This document shows, piece after piece, positions 21,798 through 33,204 of a stretch of 64,000 nt of DNA. The DNA is taken from positions 9,674,508 to 9,738,507 of the forward strand of contig OZ007514.1 of NCBI GenBank assembly GCA_963931865.1. Reading direction: 5' to 3'. Made by a program: the position numbers and the translations under genes. The number at the start of each line of letters is the position of its first letter. Positions within the stretch are counted from its first letter, which is position 1. Under the pieces are notes generated by a model. That model was not told the DNA's origin. It was given only the letters and a program-made list of their open reading frames with translations, and did not search any database. This DNA is from Axinella damicornis. Lineage: Eukaryota > Porifera > Demospongiae > Axinellida > Axinellidae.

Positions 21798-24329
21798 GTG
21801 AGTTGGGGTGAGGAGGGAGGGTGGATTGGAGGTGGGTGGGTGTCAAGGAGTGGGTGGGAGATGGGAGGGTGTCTGGGAGTGGATGTGGAGGAAGGGTACG
21901 TAGGAGTGGTTGTGAGGAGAGATGGTGGTGTGAGAGATGTAGTGTGCAGAATGGGAGTGTGAGGGTGGGTTACATGAATGTACTCCTTCCTCCCCCAGAA
22001 ACTGGATCTACCTCACCAGATTACCAAGAACATCTTTTTGGGGTGTTGCCTCTGACCCAAGGTTACCTCAGTAAGTTCCGAATCACATGTCCGAACACCA
22101 AAGTAAAGATTGGAATGAGCAGGAAAGAATATCAGTACTTCGATGTGCAAGTGCGAGATGTCATTTGCAAAACGTGTTTTCTGTGCTGGACAGCTTACAC
22201 AAGATTGTATCTTTTTATCAAGCAGCAGTCGCATCTTGGTCATCCTGTTTGGACAATCAAGATCATCCTCGGTGATAATCACACACATGATGAAGACCCT
22301 GAAAATGGATGCATGGCAGTATGTGTGTTGGCACCTAATGGATCAGACACTAGTGTGTGAGGACCAGCTTTGAACGTTACTTAAATGCTTGCACACAGTT
22401 CAAGGAGCACTAGTGGATATAATATGTGCATTGTCCAACTATACTATAGTGCTTTGTGCCATCAGTTTGCATAAATGACTGTTGTAGATCTCCCTCATTT
22501 TGAGGCTCACTCTGATCATGCAGTGATGTTGTAATCAAAGAATAGTGAATAGTTGGAACACACTTTAGCCTCGTATAACTAGGCCTTCCCACCCCAGCGT
22601 TTGTCGCTTTTCGGGTGCCAATTCACACTGTAAGCAACAAACACTGGCGTGCTGTGAGAGAGCCTGGGTACGATATATAGAAGCAATACACTATAGACCA
22701 GGCACAATTTCGAGATGGTGGGTAGTGAGAAGCCTTGATAATGTTCATCTACCTGAGACTTGATCACAACCTGCCATGGATATCCTCTTATCTGTGTAAT
22801 AAGCAAGAATATAATTATGTCATTGCAGAGAGGAGCTTCATCTAATATAATATTATGGCATGTGGGATAGCGAGCTACATGGGGAAAAAGTGTTGCATAT
22901 GGTGAAAAGGCCACGTCCAAGACCCCCTACAAAGGGCGTGCTTCACACACCATCGTTTTTTACCTCCACTATTTTTGCCTGACCAAAGCTCAAATACTTC
23001 TGCCACCATATTGTCATGCTGTGACTGAATTCCAGTGGGTCAGCCATTATGTCAAACAAATGTGCATATCTCCAAATAGCACTGGACAGGAGTTAGATAT
23101 TAGTCTATCTAAGGTTCCAATCAGAGTTACATAATATGGATGGATACTCTGTGTCAATTTCCTGTTCAAATTAAAATGATCTATCTATCTATCTATCAAT
23201 CTATCTTGAGGTGCATCGTGGGACGAGCCTATGCATCAATGCTCTGCAGGCATTCATAATATACTCATATACGGCTAGCTATAGCTAGTGGGTGGGGCTG
23301 GTTTTAGTGCACGTGCACTAATTATACCGTATGACGTCACAAAGATTCGACAGCTGAGTGGCAGGCATTTCGGCAGCACTGCATCAGGAGTACCCGCCGC
23401 TCCATGGATCCAGGGACCCGTCGTTGTCATGTATATACCCCGAAATAGAAGACGTGGATTTCTGCTGTCGTCCAGGCGAACCGATCTCCCGCTTGAGAGA
23501 GCCTGGGACCGAGGCTAGGAGCCATAGACCACATCCGGTAAGTTAGCTACATGTCTGTGGTTGGGCTGCACAACTTAATAGGCCGTTCGACCCTATGCAG
23601 TATCTATTTTTATCTGCGAAAGAAATCGAAGTCTGGGGTATCCAATTGTGTGATGTGGACTATTTCGGCTGGAAACACCTTCAACGCTACACCTAGTATA
23701 GCTACACATTTCTAGGGTAGTCTCCAGCAGAGCTAGGTAGACTCCCAGGAGAGGAAGTAAATCTCCTATTGTGTGGTGCAATGTAGCACTCCAACCAGCC
23801 ACCCAAGGCTAATAGGCCTTGACCCAGCTATAATTCACATTTCTTGATTACTTGTTGACAGTGTAGCTGCAGGCTACTTTGCGACTAGGAGAGGTGGTTG
23901 ACATACTGTAGGGGGTGTGGTGCTGTGGGTTAGGAGGTGCGGTCAGTTGTGGTTCTTGGCATACTGCACTGAGCTACTGTAATTTAGGTGGTAGCATAGC
24001 ATGGTCCTGCGATATATTGTTGTCTTACATAGGAGGTGTGGTCCTTTGCCATAATGTCATGTTTGGAGGCATGATCCTAGTCTCGATCCCAGACCGTTTA
24101 TCCAGTGCGTGTATTGCTTTCAGTATAACGCGCGTGATCCTTGCCATGCTGTGGTGATTTTGGAGGTGTGGCCTTTTCTGTGCTGCTGTGTTTTATGAGA
24201 CAATGTATGATGCAATTCAGATGTCAACTTGCTGTTCATTTTGTAGTTTTTATTTTGACCATGCCTCATACCCAGTCTTCTTCTGTGTGGCCACGAGGCT
24301 ATTTCTTGCTGTGCATGCTGGAAGCATGC

Positions 24330-24789
24330 CATGTACAGAGGTTTCTGCAATTTTCGGGCCAGAATGAAACACCGGAAGTCACGTGAATGCTGAATGCAAA
24401 TTTTAAATCGCAAGAGCTTGAGCGCTCAAATGGCTTTGTGTGAACCCGGGTGGACAAGCGCTTACAGCAAAAACTACGCCAGGTACTACGATGGTATTCT
24501 GTACACCGATCACCGGTAGATCCAGAACGCTGACTAGTAAGAAGGCGTGATTGGGCAATTTGCGGTCGAATCACTTGCTGAAGCTGTCGAATTAACTTCC
24601 TGCGGTATAGCATTCAACTGTGAGTCGTAAACGCTGCTTGGGAATGACTGAGTCTGCTAGTCTATCTACTGTACTTAGCTCGCATGCTTGAAAACCTGTG
24701 ACTACTATACGCTGATTGGTCAGAAAACTGCTGTAATGTGACTTCCGTTCTACAAATTCAGTTGCCAGATCTTTAAAAACTTCTGTACG
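24330..24789. mobile_element. MITE-like repeat, copy 2
   Basis: Longer and better kept copy of the repeat at 8184-8583, with ends GTACAGAGGTTTCTGCA and CTTCTGTAC and both arms containing CGGAAGTCAC. No gene. Confidence 0.7.
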
Positions 24790-24980
24790 TTTTGTCCCTT
24801 CATAACCAACAAGACTTTAAGGTTTCTTTGTTATAGAACACAATCGTACGTTATTGGGTGAGCAGGCCATTCTGTTTGCTTGCTTCACTGACTGTAGCCA
24901 GGGTGAACATCCCTCCCTCCCTCCCTTCATTCTAATTCCTTGTGGTGCAAAGATTCTGCTTCTGATACAGAGCCATACAG

Positions 24981-25078
24981 AGCTCGTTCCCAGGCCGTTC
25001 CCACCGCCAGTATTTCATCGCTTCTAGTACTGGAAGCAATGAAATACTGGCGTTGGGGACGGCCTGGGAACGAGGCTA
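24981..25078. mobile_element. Foldback element, TAGCCTCG family
   Basis: Arms of about 45 bp (GCTCGTTCCCAGGCCGTTCC and complement, then the CGCCAGTATTTCAT inner arm) surround a short loop. The left terminus is slightly degraded and no clear duplication remains. Confidence 0.75.
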
Positions 25079-25125
25079 CAAAGGGACACTGTGTTTGCTT
25101 CAGTATTCCTCACTACCTGGTAAAC

Positions 25126-25252
25126 CACTATAGACCTCATGGCTGCTGCTATAGACCTCATGGCTGCCGCAATAGACCTCATGGCTACTTCATGTCTGCC
25201 TCAAGAGACCTCATGGCATGCACCTGATATATATAGACCTCATGGCTGCTGA
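25126..25252. repeat. AGACCTCATGGCTGC tandem repeat
   Basis: Five imperfect copies of a 15-18 bp core with irregular spacers. Confidence 0.85.
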
Positions 25253-25347
25253 TTGTAAGACATCTGATCACATGAGCAGATTTATACCTTGCTGTCTGAT
25301 CCCCACACACACACACACACACACTGTATGGGAACCCTGTCAATGCG

Positions 25348-25461
25348 TTAACTGGTCTCATCCCCAGAACAGAGTTTAGTGGTCTGGGAATGGGGCTAGT
25401 ATTACCTGGTCTCATCCCCAGAACAGAGTTTAGTGGTCTGGGAATGGGGCTAGTATTACCT
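25348..25461. repeat. Tandem pair of foldback-like units
   Basis: Two 57-bp direct copies with CTGGTCTCATCCCCAGAACA and GGTCTGGGAATGGGGCTAG. Each copy is itself a short imperfect hairpin. Confidence 0.8.
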
Positions 25462-26344
25462 GGTTCCATCTGTCAGTAGTGAACCACATCATGTTCAGTT
25501 CTGCTTTTCCTCTGCATGCACCATCAAACAATCGCTACCATCGCCCATAAAAGGACGGGCTCTCCTGTGTTGTGTTGTATGCCAGTTTCATAGGTCATTG
25601 GTAATGCTAGCGGAGTGTGGCTAGTGTGGCTGTTGCACATGGCATCCACAGCCATTGTTACAGGTGACAGTCACATGACCAATCCTCGTGTTGCTTGTGG
25701 TGGTCACATGACCAGAGAAGTAATTGAGGGGAAGAATTTTAGCAAGGATCAAAGTTTCATACCTGGACGTAATATCTCAGCAGTTTTTCTTCATTAAACT
25801 ATTGGTGTGCGTATAATAGGACTGTGTTACCTGTGTGTTATACAGTCATCCTGCCCTGTCATTGTCTACTCAACCAGTGATTTTATAGCTGATCTAGAGG
25901 TGCTTAGCAGAGTATGTACCCCGTGCGCTGCTTTTCATTATGGCCATGCATGATGAGATAGCTAGAGCCAACCGATTTCATACAGCATGCCTGCAGAATG
26001 GGATACCTTACATGTAAGTTGTGGCAGTAATGTTACAAACAGGGTGTGGTCAAGTTGTATCAATTATCGTCAACTTCTTTTTCTCAGCCTCTCGAGGGGA
26101 TCTCTGGTCTGTGGGTTATTATTATGACACTTCTATTCTGAACTAAGCCTTCAACAAGGCCTTCACTGCTCAAACTGCATGGACAGACTGACTGATCACT
26201 CTACCCGTGCTGCGTGCATGCACACGGGGTAATGAAAGCCTACTTCGGGTCACAGCCTACTGTTCTAATGCTTGTACAGTGCCAGCTGATCTCACCTTGT
26301 TTGTGTGCGGTGTGTGTGTGTGTGGTAATGTCTTAACAATTCAC

Positions 26345-26520
26345 CCACACACTATCCACCCTCCTCCCTCCCTCCTCCCTCCCTCCCTCCCTACCTCCCT
26401 ACCTCCCTCCCTCTCTCCTTCCGTCCCTCCCATCCCTCTCTGCTTTCCTCCCTCCCTCTTTCCATCCCTCCGTCCCTCCCTCACTCCCATCTCTTTCTCC
26501 TTTCCTCCACTCTCCATCTC
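26345..26520. repeat. Polypyrimidine tract before a candidate exon
   Basis: CCCTCC-type repeat of about 175 bases leading into the acceptor at 26521-26522. Confidence 0.85.
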
Positions 26521-26522
26521 AG

Positions 26523-26644
26523 GTCAGCCCTGAACACCATGAAGCTGCAGACTTTGATGCAGATGGTCACAGAAGTACCATCCGGGATTTGATCGGAAGG
26601 AACTGTGAGGGAAACTATGCAGCACTTGCCATCACAGCTAACTT
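26523..26644 (+). CDS. Unidentified candidate exon after a polypyrimidine tract
   Basis: A CCTCC-rich tract (about 26350-26520) ends in CATCTCAG. The frame starting VSPEHHEAADFDADGHRSTI then RDLIGRNCEGNYAALAITAN is open to the donor GTAAGC at 26645. Splice signals are good; no family is recognised. Confidence 0.45.
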
Positions 26645-26945
26645 GTAAGCTACTATTGGAAAGTGGAGTTAGCAGTGGACGGCGTAGCCTTCATGTTTGT
26701 GCATGTGTTTGTGGACAATGATGGCGTTAGGGTGTTTAAAGGGAAGAGAAGTGAGCATTGGACATGCCAAAACAGGAAGAAAGTTACATAGGACGTTTCG
26801 GCTCGAGAGCCTTCATCAGCTGTGTACACAACTGGGATAAACCGGAAATACTGAACCATAAAACGGGTGGTCACAGGAGGTGGGGGTAAGAAATATTGAA
26901 ATGATAACATGTGAATTCTCAACATCCTAAGAAGGGGTGGGGTTT

Positions 26946-27222
26946 CTAGGCTAGATCAAGAGCTGATTGCCACAGAGGGCTGAGGTGCAGCCCACGGTCC
27001 AGGTTCATTGGATTAGCATGAGACTGGATAGTGATGGCCTCCTGCACCCTCCTCTTCCAGTAGTATGGTTGTAGAGACACTATGCTTGCATTGTCCCAAC
27101 CAATTTGGTGGTCGTGTCGGTGTGCATGGACCGCAATGTCCTTGTTGTTATCAGCCCTTCTCACGGCATACTTGTGTTCCGTGACACGCTTTTGGAGTGT
27201 CCACCCACAGACCTTGCACCAT
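26946..27222 (-). pseudogene. Penelope-like or related retroelement, GIY-YIG-type C-terminal fragment
   Basis: The minus strand reads TLQKRVTEHKYAVRRADNNK, then IAVHAHRHDHQIGWDNASI, YYWKRRVQEAITIQSHANPM and NLDRGLHLSPLW to a stop at 26946. The R-V-x-E-H-K and E-A-I-x-I motifs are usual in the GIY-YIG nuclease tail of Penelope-like polymerases. Downstream, at about 26800-26830, the minus strand has a CTGATGAAGGCTCTCGAGCC motif often seen after such ends. No reverse transcriptase is visible. Confidence 0.65.
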
Positions 27223-27639
27223 TCTATTCAGGTATTATGTGGCCTTATGTGGTGATTGCCTATACTCAGGGTGAACAGAGTGGGAAAGGGCTTGGCTATG
27301 TCACACCTTGCATGGAGTATGTGTCTACTTCAGTTGCGATCAATCGTGGAGCAATTTCTAGGTCTGGGTGTTCATTTATTGCTCTTTCAAAGTTTGCAGA
27401 TGTTGCAGGTAGGGCATTTGGGCACACGAGTGTAGAGAAACAGCGCTATGGAAAATCCCAATAAAAGCAAAGATGAAGTCATGTAAATATTTAGCTATGA
27501 GGGGGGTTGTACCTGAAGGTCAATAATTAATAATAATTAAGTTGTACTGCATGTAGAAAAGACATACTTTACATCTTTACATCTATGTAAAGCTCCAGCT
27601 ACCAAGCATCAGTGCTTAATCCACCACTTCACAGAACCT

Positions 27640-28940
27640 ATAGGTTGTCATTTCCCTGCCTTTTGTTATGCGAGCAAGAAAATTTCCTGATGCACATACA
27701 TACATTATCTGCCCTTTCTGAGTGTCCTGTACTTGCCAACCCAGCTGGTGACGACGTTGTGGCTCCAAAGCTCGACTCCTCTTGGGTGGTCGGGCAAATT
27801 CTGGTGTGGTGTTTCCCCTGACACGTCCGGCAACGGTTAGATGTCCTACAGGTCCTGCTGAAGTGACCCCTTCGCAAGCAGTGTCCTGCCTTCCTGAGCA
27901 ACTGCTTGCGTGCGTCCACTTGAATCACCACTGTACATTCAGTCGGATGATGTTGCTAGTTACAGTAGCAACAGGTTTGGGCAGCAAAAGGTGCGTCCTT
28001 CGTCACAAGGGTACGTAGTGGCAGTTGAGGGAGACTTGTCCTCGCCTCTGCGGGGTGCCTTTGACCAGCCTGGTCTCTCCCTGGCTACAATCTCTTCCTC
28101 AATGGTGGCAAGCGGAGTCGTGAGCTTCCATTCTGCCTCAGGGACCTCCTGCTCACAGTGAGCTGTAAATCAGCTGGGATCTTGTTGATCAAGATGGGGC
28201 ACAGGAGGTTTCCGCACGTCTCCTCCTTCACTTCCAACGAAGCAAGGCTTCTAATGTGAGAGCTGATGTACAAACGTCGCAAGGCCTTCACATTCCGAGA
28301 GTTTGAGACTGCTTCCACTTGTAGTAGTGCCTCCGTGTGTTTGCTGACTATCTGCTGAGTGCCTCCAAATCTCTTCTTGAGTGTAGCCACAGCTTCCCGG
28401 TAGTTAGCCTCGGTGAGCATGAGTCCTGTGATAGCTTCCCTGGCAGCACCCTCACGTAGAGAACAAATAGTTTAACTCGGATTACTGTCGTCAGCTGCTT
28501 CAGACGACTGCCAAAAACTGACCCACTTAGTCGAGTCACCATGTTAGCATCTCAGTTGAAGCTTGGGAAGTGTCACTGCATTGGGCCTGGGAGTAGGGGT
28601 GGCTGTAGCTAGTGGGGGTGTGGCTGAAGCAGAAGGGTAGGTGTGTCCTTGGGTAGCTTGTCAGCTGTGGGACGGATTGAGACTATTGTCGCTGAAGAAG
28701 AACCGGACATAGCCAGATTGACACTACTACGCCTCACGCTGAAGGAGAAGCTGGAAACCATCTCAAGAACCTTGATACAGAGATCATTGACATGATAGAA
28801 GATGAACCTGAGTTGACTGATGACATAGAACGAGCGGACACTTACAAGGAAACTATATTCTCTGCTCTGATCAAGGTTCTTGTCGCAGAAGCCTTGTGGC
28901 CTGATCTTGACCGCTTCTTCTTCGTCAAGGCATCCACCAT
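27640..28940 (-). pseudogene. BEL/Pao retrotransposon gag remnant with internal inversion
   Basis: Minus strand. The N-terminus starts at 28940 with MVDALTKKKRSRSGHKASAT. A middle block (about 28680-28880) is in plus orientation and encodes the next gag part (EEEPDIARLTLLRLTLKEKL, then DDIERADTYKETIFSALIKV). From about 28620 to 27655 the minus strand resumes with LTEANYREAVATLKKRFGG and ends in a run of CCHC-type zinc knuckles (CLRRGHFSRTC, CRTCQGKHHTRIC). Several stops and frameshifts are present; no protease, reverse transcriptase or LTRs were found. The order and motifs match BEL/Pao gag, as recalled for the family. Confidence 0.8.
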
Positions 28941-29106
28941 TGTTGTCGCCTTAGCTAGCTACATGTAGGGTCACAATTGTCAAGTGTACCATGTAGCGAA
29001 GTCAATGAGCTCTCACATGTCATGTGCAGTACAAAGCATCTAAATTAATAAGTAGGTTCAGAGCTGAACGAAATGCCTACTCCCTTGAAAGCTGAAAAGT
29101 TCACAT

Positions 29107-30095
29107 ACTTGTCATTAGTCTTGTTAATACCATTTAGTAGTGTAAATACGGCTATTGCAGATACAATGATATTCTATCTATACTTGCTCCACATCTCTCA
29201 GGTGATCATACCTGCATTTCACTGGACACCAAGAACATCTTCGTGGACATGACTGCCCTTGACCTCACCAAGGTACGTAGGTACTGGTTTCTTAATGCGT
29301 CTTACATAATCGAAAGGATTTGCAATTTAAATTGTATAACTCTACCTAGAGTCATATAAACATTTTCTCCTTGAAGTCCTGCCTTCTCATGAGATGGTAG
29401 CTATAGAACCATTTCCTTAGTTACGTACAGGTGCTGTGTTGTTCTACATTTGGAATGTACGTACACGCTTTTTCATTCCTTTGGTATGGGAGTACTCTAT
29501 TCTTTGCCAGTACTGACTGCACCAAAGGTTGTATTTTTGTCTCGGCATTCTGCTGCCAAATAATAATCACAACTGTAGGTTCACCAGTTGTATGTTCAGC
29601 CACTAGATTGTGCATGGGTAGTTTGTACACACTAGCTACTTGAACTGTATAGCTGAAAGCTCTAAGTCTGTAGAAGGCACAGTAAGAGAGCAGTGAGGCA
29701 ACAATTATGAGTGAGGCAAGTCTGGGGAGCCTTCTTCATGCAGTACGTTGTTGTGTGTGGCAATTGATCGTGAGCAGCACAAATGCGCATACAATTGAAC
29801 TTGTATAATACAGAAACAGCAACATAGATTATAGATGCAACCCACGCTCCTCGGCCTGCCCCTCTACCAACATACTTGATGCTATAGAGTGGAACTTCCA
29901 GGAACATGCTAATGCTTCCCACTCGGAGTCTGGATGTCTATTGTTTTTCTTGGTCCAAGTAGACATTGCCAGATAGACAGTAGAGTAGGCTCAATGCGTA
30001 TACAGAAGCAAGTATAGTCATTGTATCTGCAATAGTTAATGACATGGTACCGTATTTACTATTACTAAAATGGTATTAACAAGACTAATGACATG
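29107..30095. repeat. Inverted repeat pair around the FARSB-like exon
   Basis: About 80-bp arms at 29107-29190 and 30004-30095 share GTCATTAGTCTTGTTAATAC and ATTGCAGATACAATGA in opposite orientation. The FARSB-like exon lies between them, next to the left arm. Confidence 0.75.
29202..29272 (+). CDS. FARSB: Phenylalanyl-tRNA synthetase beta subunit exon (FARSB-like)
   Basis: The cytosolic beta subunit forms the heterotetrameric enzyme that charges tRNA-Phe. One exon is visible: acceptor CATCTCTCAG, then GDHTCISLDTKNIFVDMTAL and DLTK, donor GTACGT at 29273. All 24 residues align without gap to the recalled segment around NTRNIFIECTGTD of human FARSB. No other FARSB exon is recognised in the window. 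The exon is intact and lies inside a pair of inverted repeats (about 29107-29190 and 30004-30095). Confidence 0.75.
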
Positions 30096-30512
30096 GAGCA
30101 CAAACTAGCCAGTGCGTGATATAATACGTCACAAGAGATATGAGTGAAACCCTGTCAACAAGCCTCTGTTCAGTTTCTAGACTTGTGTAGCTACCAGGTG
30201 AAACTCCCCCAAGGGATCAGGGACACAGTATACTTGTCCCATTCAGCATAGTGGGCATCGCCATCCCAGGGTTTGAGGTGGCTATTCCATTGCAGCAGGT
30301 GAGCAATAGAGTACTCACTCGGCACCAGTCTTGAGCCTGCACGGAGAAACAGTGGTGGAGGTATTGAAAAGTGCCATCGTGCATGTACTGTACTTAACAG
30401 CAATTCAGAGAGACAAAGTCAAACTAAATGCACGACCAGGAGTGATGAGGCTATGCCTTTGGGTGCACCCACCTCCCCCTGCCCTGCATACCCTTTGTGC
30501 TCATGTAGAACC

Positions 30513-31103
30513 TAGCCTCGTTCCCAGGCCTACCCCGTTTTTTTCTGTTCTTCGGTTTCCGTTGACAATAATACACGGATGCGGAAGGGCGGCGAAAAAC
30601 GCGGAAGGCCTGGTACGATTCATCACATGAGTGACGTCAAGTGGATGCAAGGGTGGATGTAGGGGGGGCGGGGCCCGTAGTCGTTTCAGCAGGTCCTGAA
30701 GGCTGTTCGTCATCCAGTCGGCTCGGTTCGAACGCTCCGCGACTAATCGGGATTCGCAGACGATCTACACAACTTCTTGGGCGCTTTTAAAACTTATTTG
30801 CGGTTGGGCCAAACCGCAAATAAGTTTTAAAAGCGCCCAAGAAGTTGTGTAGATCGTCTGCGAGTCACGACTAGCCGAGGAGCGTTCGAACCGAGCCGAC
30901 TGGATGACGAACAGCCTTCAGGACCTGCTGAAACGACTACGGGCCCCGCCCCCCCTACGTCCACCCTTGCGTCCACCTGACGTCACTCACGTGATGAATC
31001 GTACCAGGCCTTCCGTGTTTTTCGCCGCCCTTCAGCATCCGTGTATTATTGTCAACGGAAACCGAAGAACAGAAAAAACGGGGTAGGCCTGGGAACGAGG
31101 CTA
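30513..31103. mobile_element. 591-bp near-perfect palindromic foldback element, TAGCCTCG family
   Basis: Each arm is about 295 bp and the two differ at only a few positions; the centre is at about 30809 (TTGGGCCAAACC). It is flanked by the exact 9-bp duplication TGTAGAACC at 30504-30512 and 31104-31112. It contains no transposase. Arms include a CGTTTTTTTCTG tract and a GGGGGCGGGGCCCG motif. The frames open in the arms are mirror copies, not a gene. Confidence 0.95.
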
Positions 31104-31432
31104 TGTAGAACCTATCTCCAGAGGACATTGCCGGAAGTCATATGATGAGGCTGAAAGTATCATGACAGCATATAGTGTCATTGGTTGTTAATGGGTTTAA
31201 TTAGATTATGTTTTGACTATAGTGAAACAAACTTCCATGGCTGTGTTTATATCAAGTGACAAGGAACTGTTCAGAAGTTGTATGCTCTCATGATTATTGT
31301 TTGAAGTGTGCTAAAAATGAAAATCGACCGGCAAAAGTGTCTTAGGTTGTAGATTCAGTCTACCCATTTCAGAGTAGCTTTGGATCTTGTGAATCCAATA
31401 AAGGTGTTCAGGCACCTACTGTCTTGTCTTTG

Positions 31433-31482
31433 CTCCTCCGATCCCAAGGCTTTAGTGGTAACTAAAACCTTGGGATCGGATT
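31433..31482. repeat. Short hairpin, CGATCCCAAGGCTTTAGT arms
   Basis: Arms of about 20 bp with a loop of a few bases. It resembles a terminator hairpin but there is no gene context. Confidence 0.6.
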
Positions 31483-32389
31483 AATCAGACTAGTGAAGTA
31501 ACTAGAGTTGAAAGGCCTTGAGTTCTAGACAACATGTAAGCATGACAGGGTGACCTTTGCACTCCTGTGGTAACAAGCCTGTAACCATAGTATTTTGAAA
31601 GGCTGTTGTTTCCTAGGTTAATTAGAGTGCAATGGCAACTGAGTGTTCTTGTAAAAACTGTCATGCACTTTTAATTAGGTTATGACAATGTCATGCATGA
31701 TCTTTCACACCACACAACACACAGGTACACTGTATGTGCACCCATCGTTTTATGTACATACCCTCTGGCTTCGATCCTGAACTCTGAAAAACCGGATTCT
31801 GGGTACACATCCTAGAAACTCATTGTCGACTATTACATATTCCTAAGTGTACATTCGTGTTAGCACTACACCCGATAGTTCTCTCTTCAGCAGTCTTGTG
31901 AGCCCTCCTAGCAATGTTCACCCGCAATATTTTGGAATCCACTACAAATCATTTTCACAACAAAAATATTGGGGTGGAAGAATTGAGCCTATAAGTTCCA
32001 ATCCAACAGGCTGAGAGGCAGCACTGTTAATAACTAGTCACGAATTCCTAACTCAAGCAAGGATACTAGCCTGGAGTTCATGCTATACCAGCATTCTGCT
32101 GTTAAACTCACACAGGAGTGGTGACAGTGCTTCACACAAACAACTGATGAAGGTGAAATTGACTCAACGAACACAGAGTGAACATACATCATCCGAGATG
32201 GCTTTTTCCATTCATTTTTTTTACACTGCCATTAGCTTTCTCTGCAAACTATATTCATATATCCGTACATTCTCTGTGTAACATTGATACTTACAGGGAG
32301 TTGGATCCGATCCAGAACTGCAGCTTGTCTGTAATGTTGTAGTGTCGCCACAGCTCCAAGTCTGTAACGAATACTCCAATGTCCCATAC

Positions 32390-33075
32390 GTAGGGCAGGG
32401 CTGATCTTCGATTTGAGATATCAAATCAGATGGTGGAATGTGAATGGCGTAGTCAATCAGGCAAGACGGCCTTTGGTAATGTATAGTGCATAGTGATAGC
32501 TTGTCTCACAGCCTGTTGATGAGATTTGGGGGCTTGGAATGAGACCTGAATCACCTCGCTAATGCCCACACACACCCCACATGTTGCACACATATGCAGT
32601 GCTATATTCAAGAGACATGGTGTTAGAATATCCGAGGGAGCATGAGGCAAGATATTCCTCGTGTGGTGTCTGGTGATCATGAGTCAGCCACTCCAGGTAC
32701 AGGTGTGTAGTGGTGAGTTAGTTATAATTAGCTTGGTGTATAGTTTTGAGAGAGATTACGCACCTGGGGACCATTCACCCAGTTGGCAGTAGTGCCAGAT
32801 GCTCCAACTCATAACCAGTGATAGCTTAGGTATGTACGAGAGCATAGCCAGGGTCCACTGAAGAGTGAAAACCCAGGAACCCAACTTGGATCTTCGCTTA
32901 CCAAATGCATGTCTACTGTTGGAGTGCATAAAAGTAGAGTAGAAGTCGGTCAGCATAAGTCAGGCCTTGGCCAATTCCAGCTTGACCTCCTTTCCTTGCA
33001 TGCAGCCATATTTGGTGCAAAGCACACTTTGGTTGGCATAGCTTCACTCCCAAGCTCCGCCCAGTTCTTGTTTGC
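32390..33075. repeat. Segmental duplication, copy A
   Basis: Blocks GAGCCTGTTGATGAGATTTG-like, AGACCTGAATCACC, AATATCCGAGGGAGCATGAG and GCATAGCTTCACTCCCAAGC recur in the same order at about 34915-35800. Copies are diverged with many indels. Confidence 0.7.
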
Positions 33076-33153
33076 ATGCAGTGATGCAAGTCTGGGAATA
33101 TTCATGTGTCTGTGTAGACTTGCTAATCACGTGATCATGTTTCCCTTCCCCAG

Positions 33154-33204
33154 GTGACTGTGGCAGATACCTTTTACCAGCAGAAGAAAGAATGTGGAAC
33201 ATTG
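33154..33204 (+). CDS. Unidentified candidate microexon
   Basis: Acceptor TTTCCCTTCCCCAG, 17 codons reading VTVADTFYQQKKECGTL, donor GTATGT. Phase 0 at both ends. It lies on the same strand as the FARSB-like exon 4 kb upstream but does not match FARSB as I recall it. Confidence 0.4.

Larger units (their letters stand above)
22400..26200. other. No gene recognised
   Basis: Intron-like or intergenic sequence with a degenerate foldback (about 22567-22680), an ATCT microsatellite (23182-23212), the MITE-like repeat at 24330-24789 and the tandem repeats listed separately. Continuation of eIF4G (W2 domain) was looked for here and not found. Confidence 0.5.

Noticed and set aside
21821..22360. 179-codon plus-strand frame after the eIF4G exons
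   Set aside because: Neighbouring frames are also open over the second half and no homology is recognised; the first part is Gly/Arg/Val from a GGGTGGG-like intron start.
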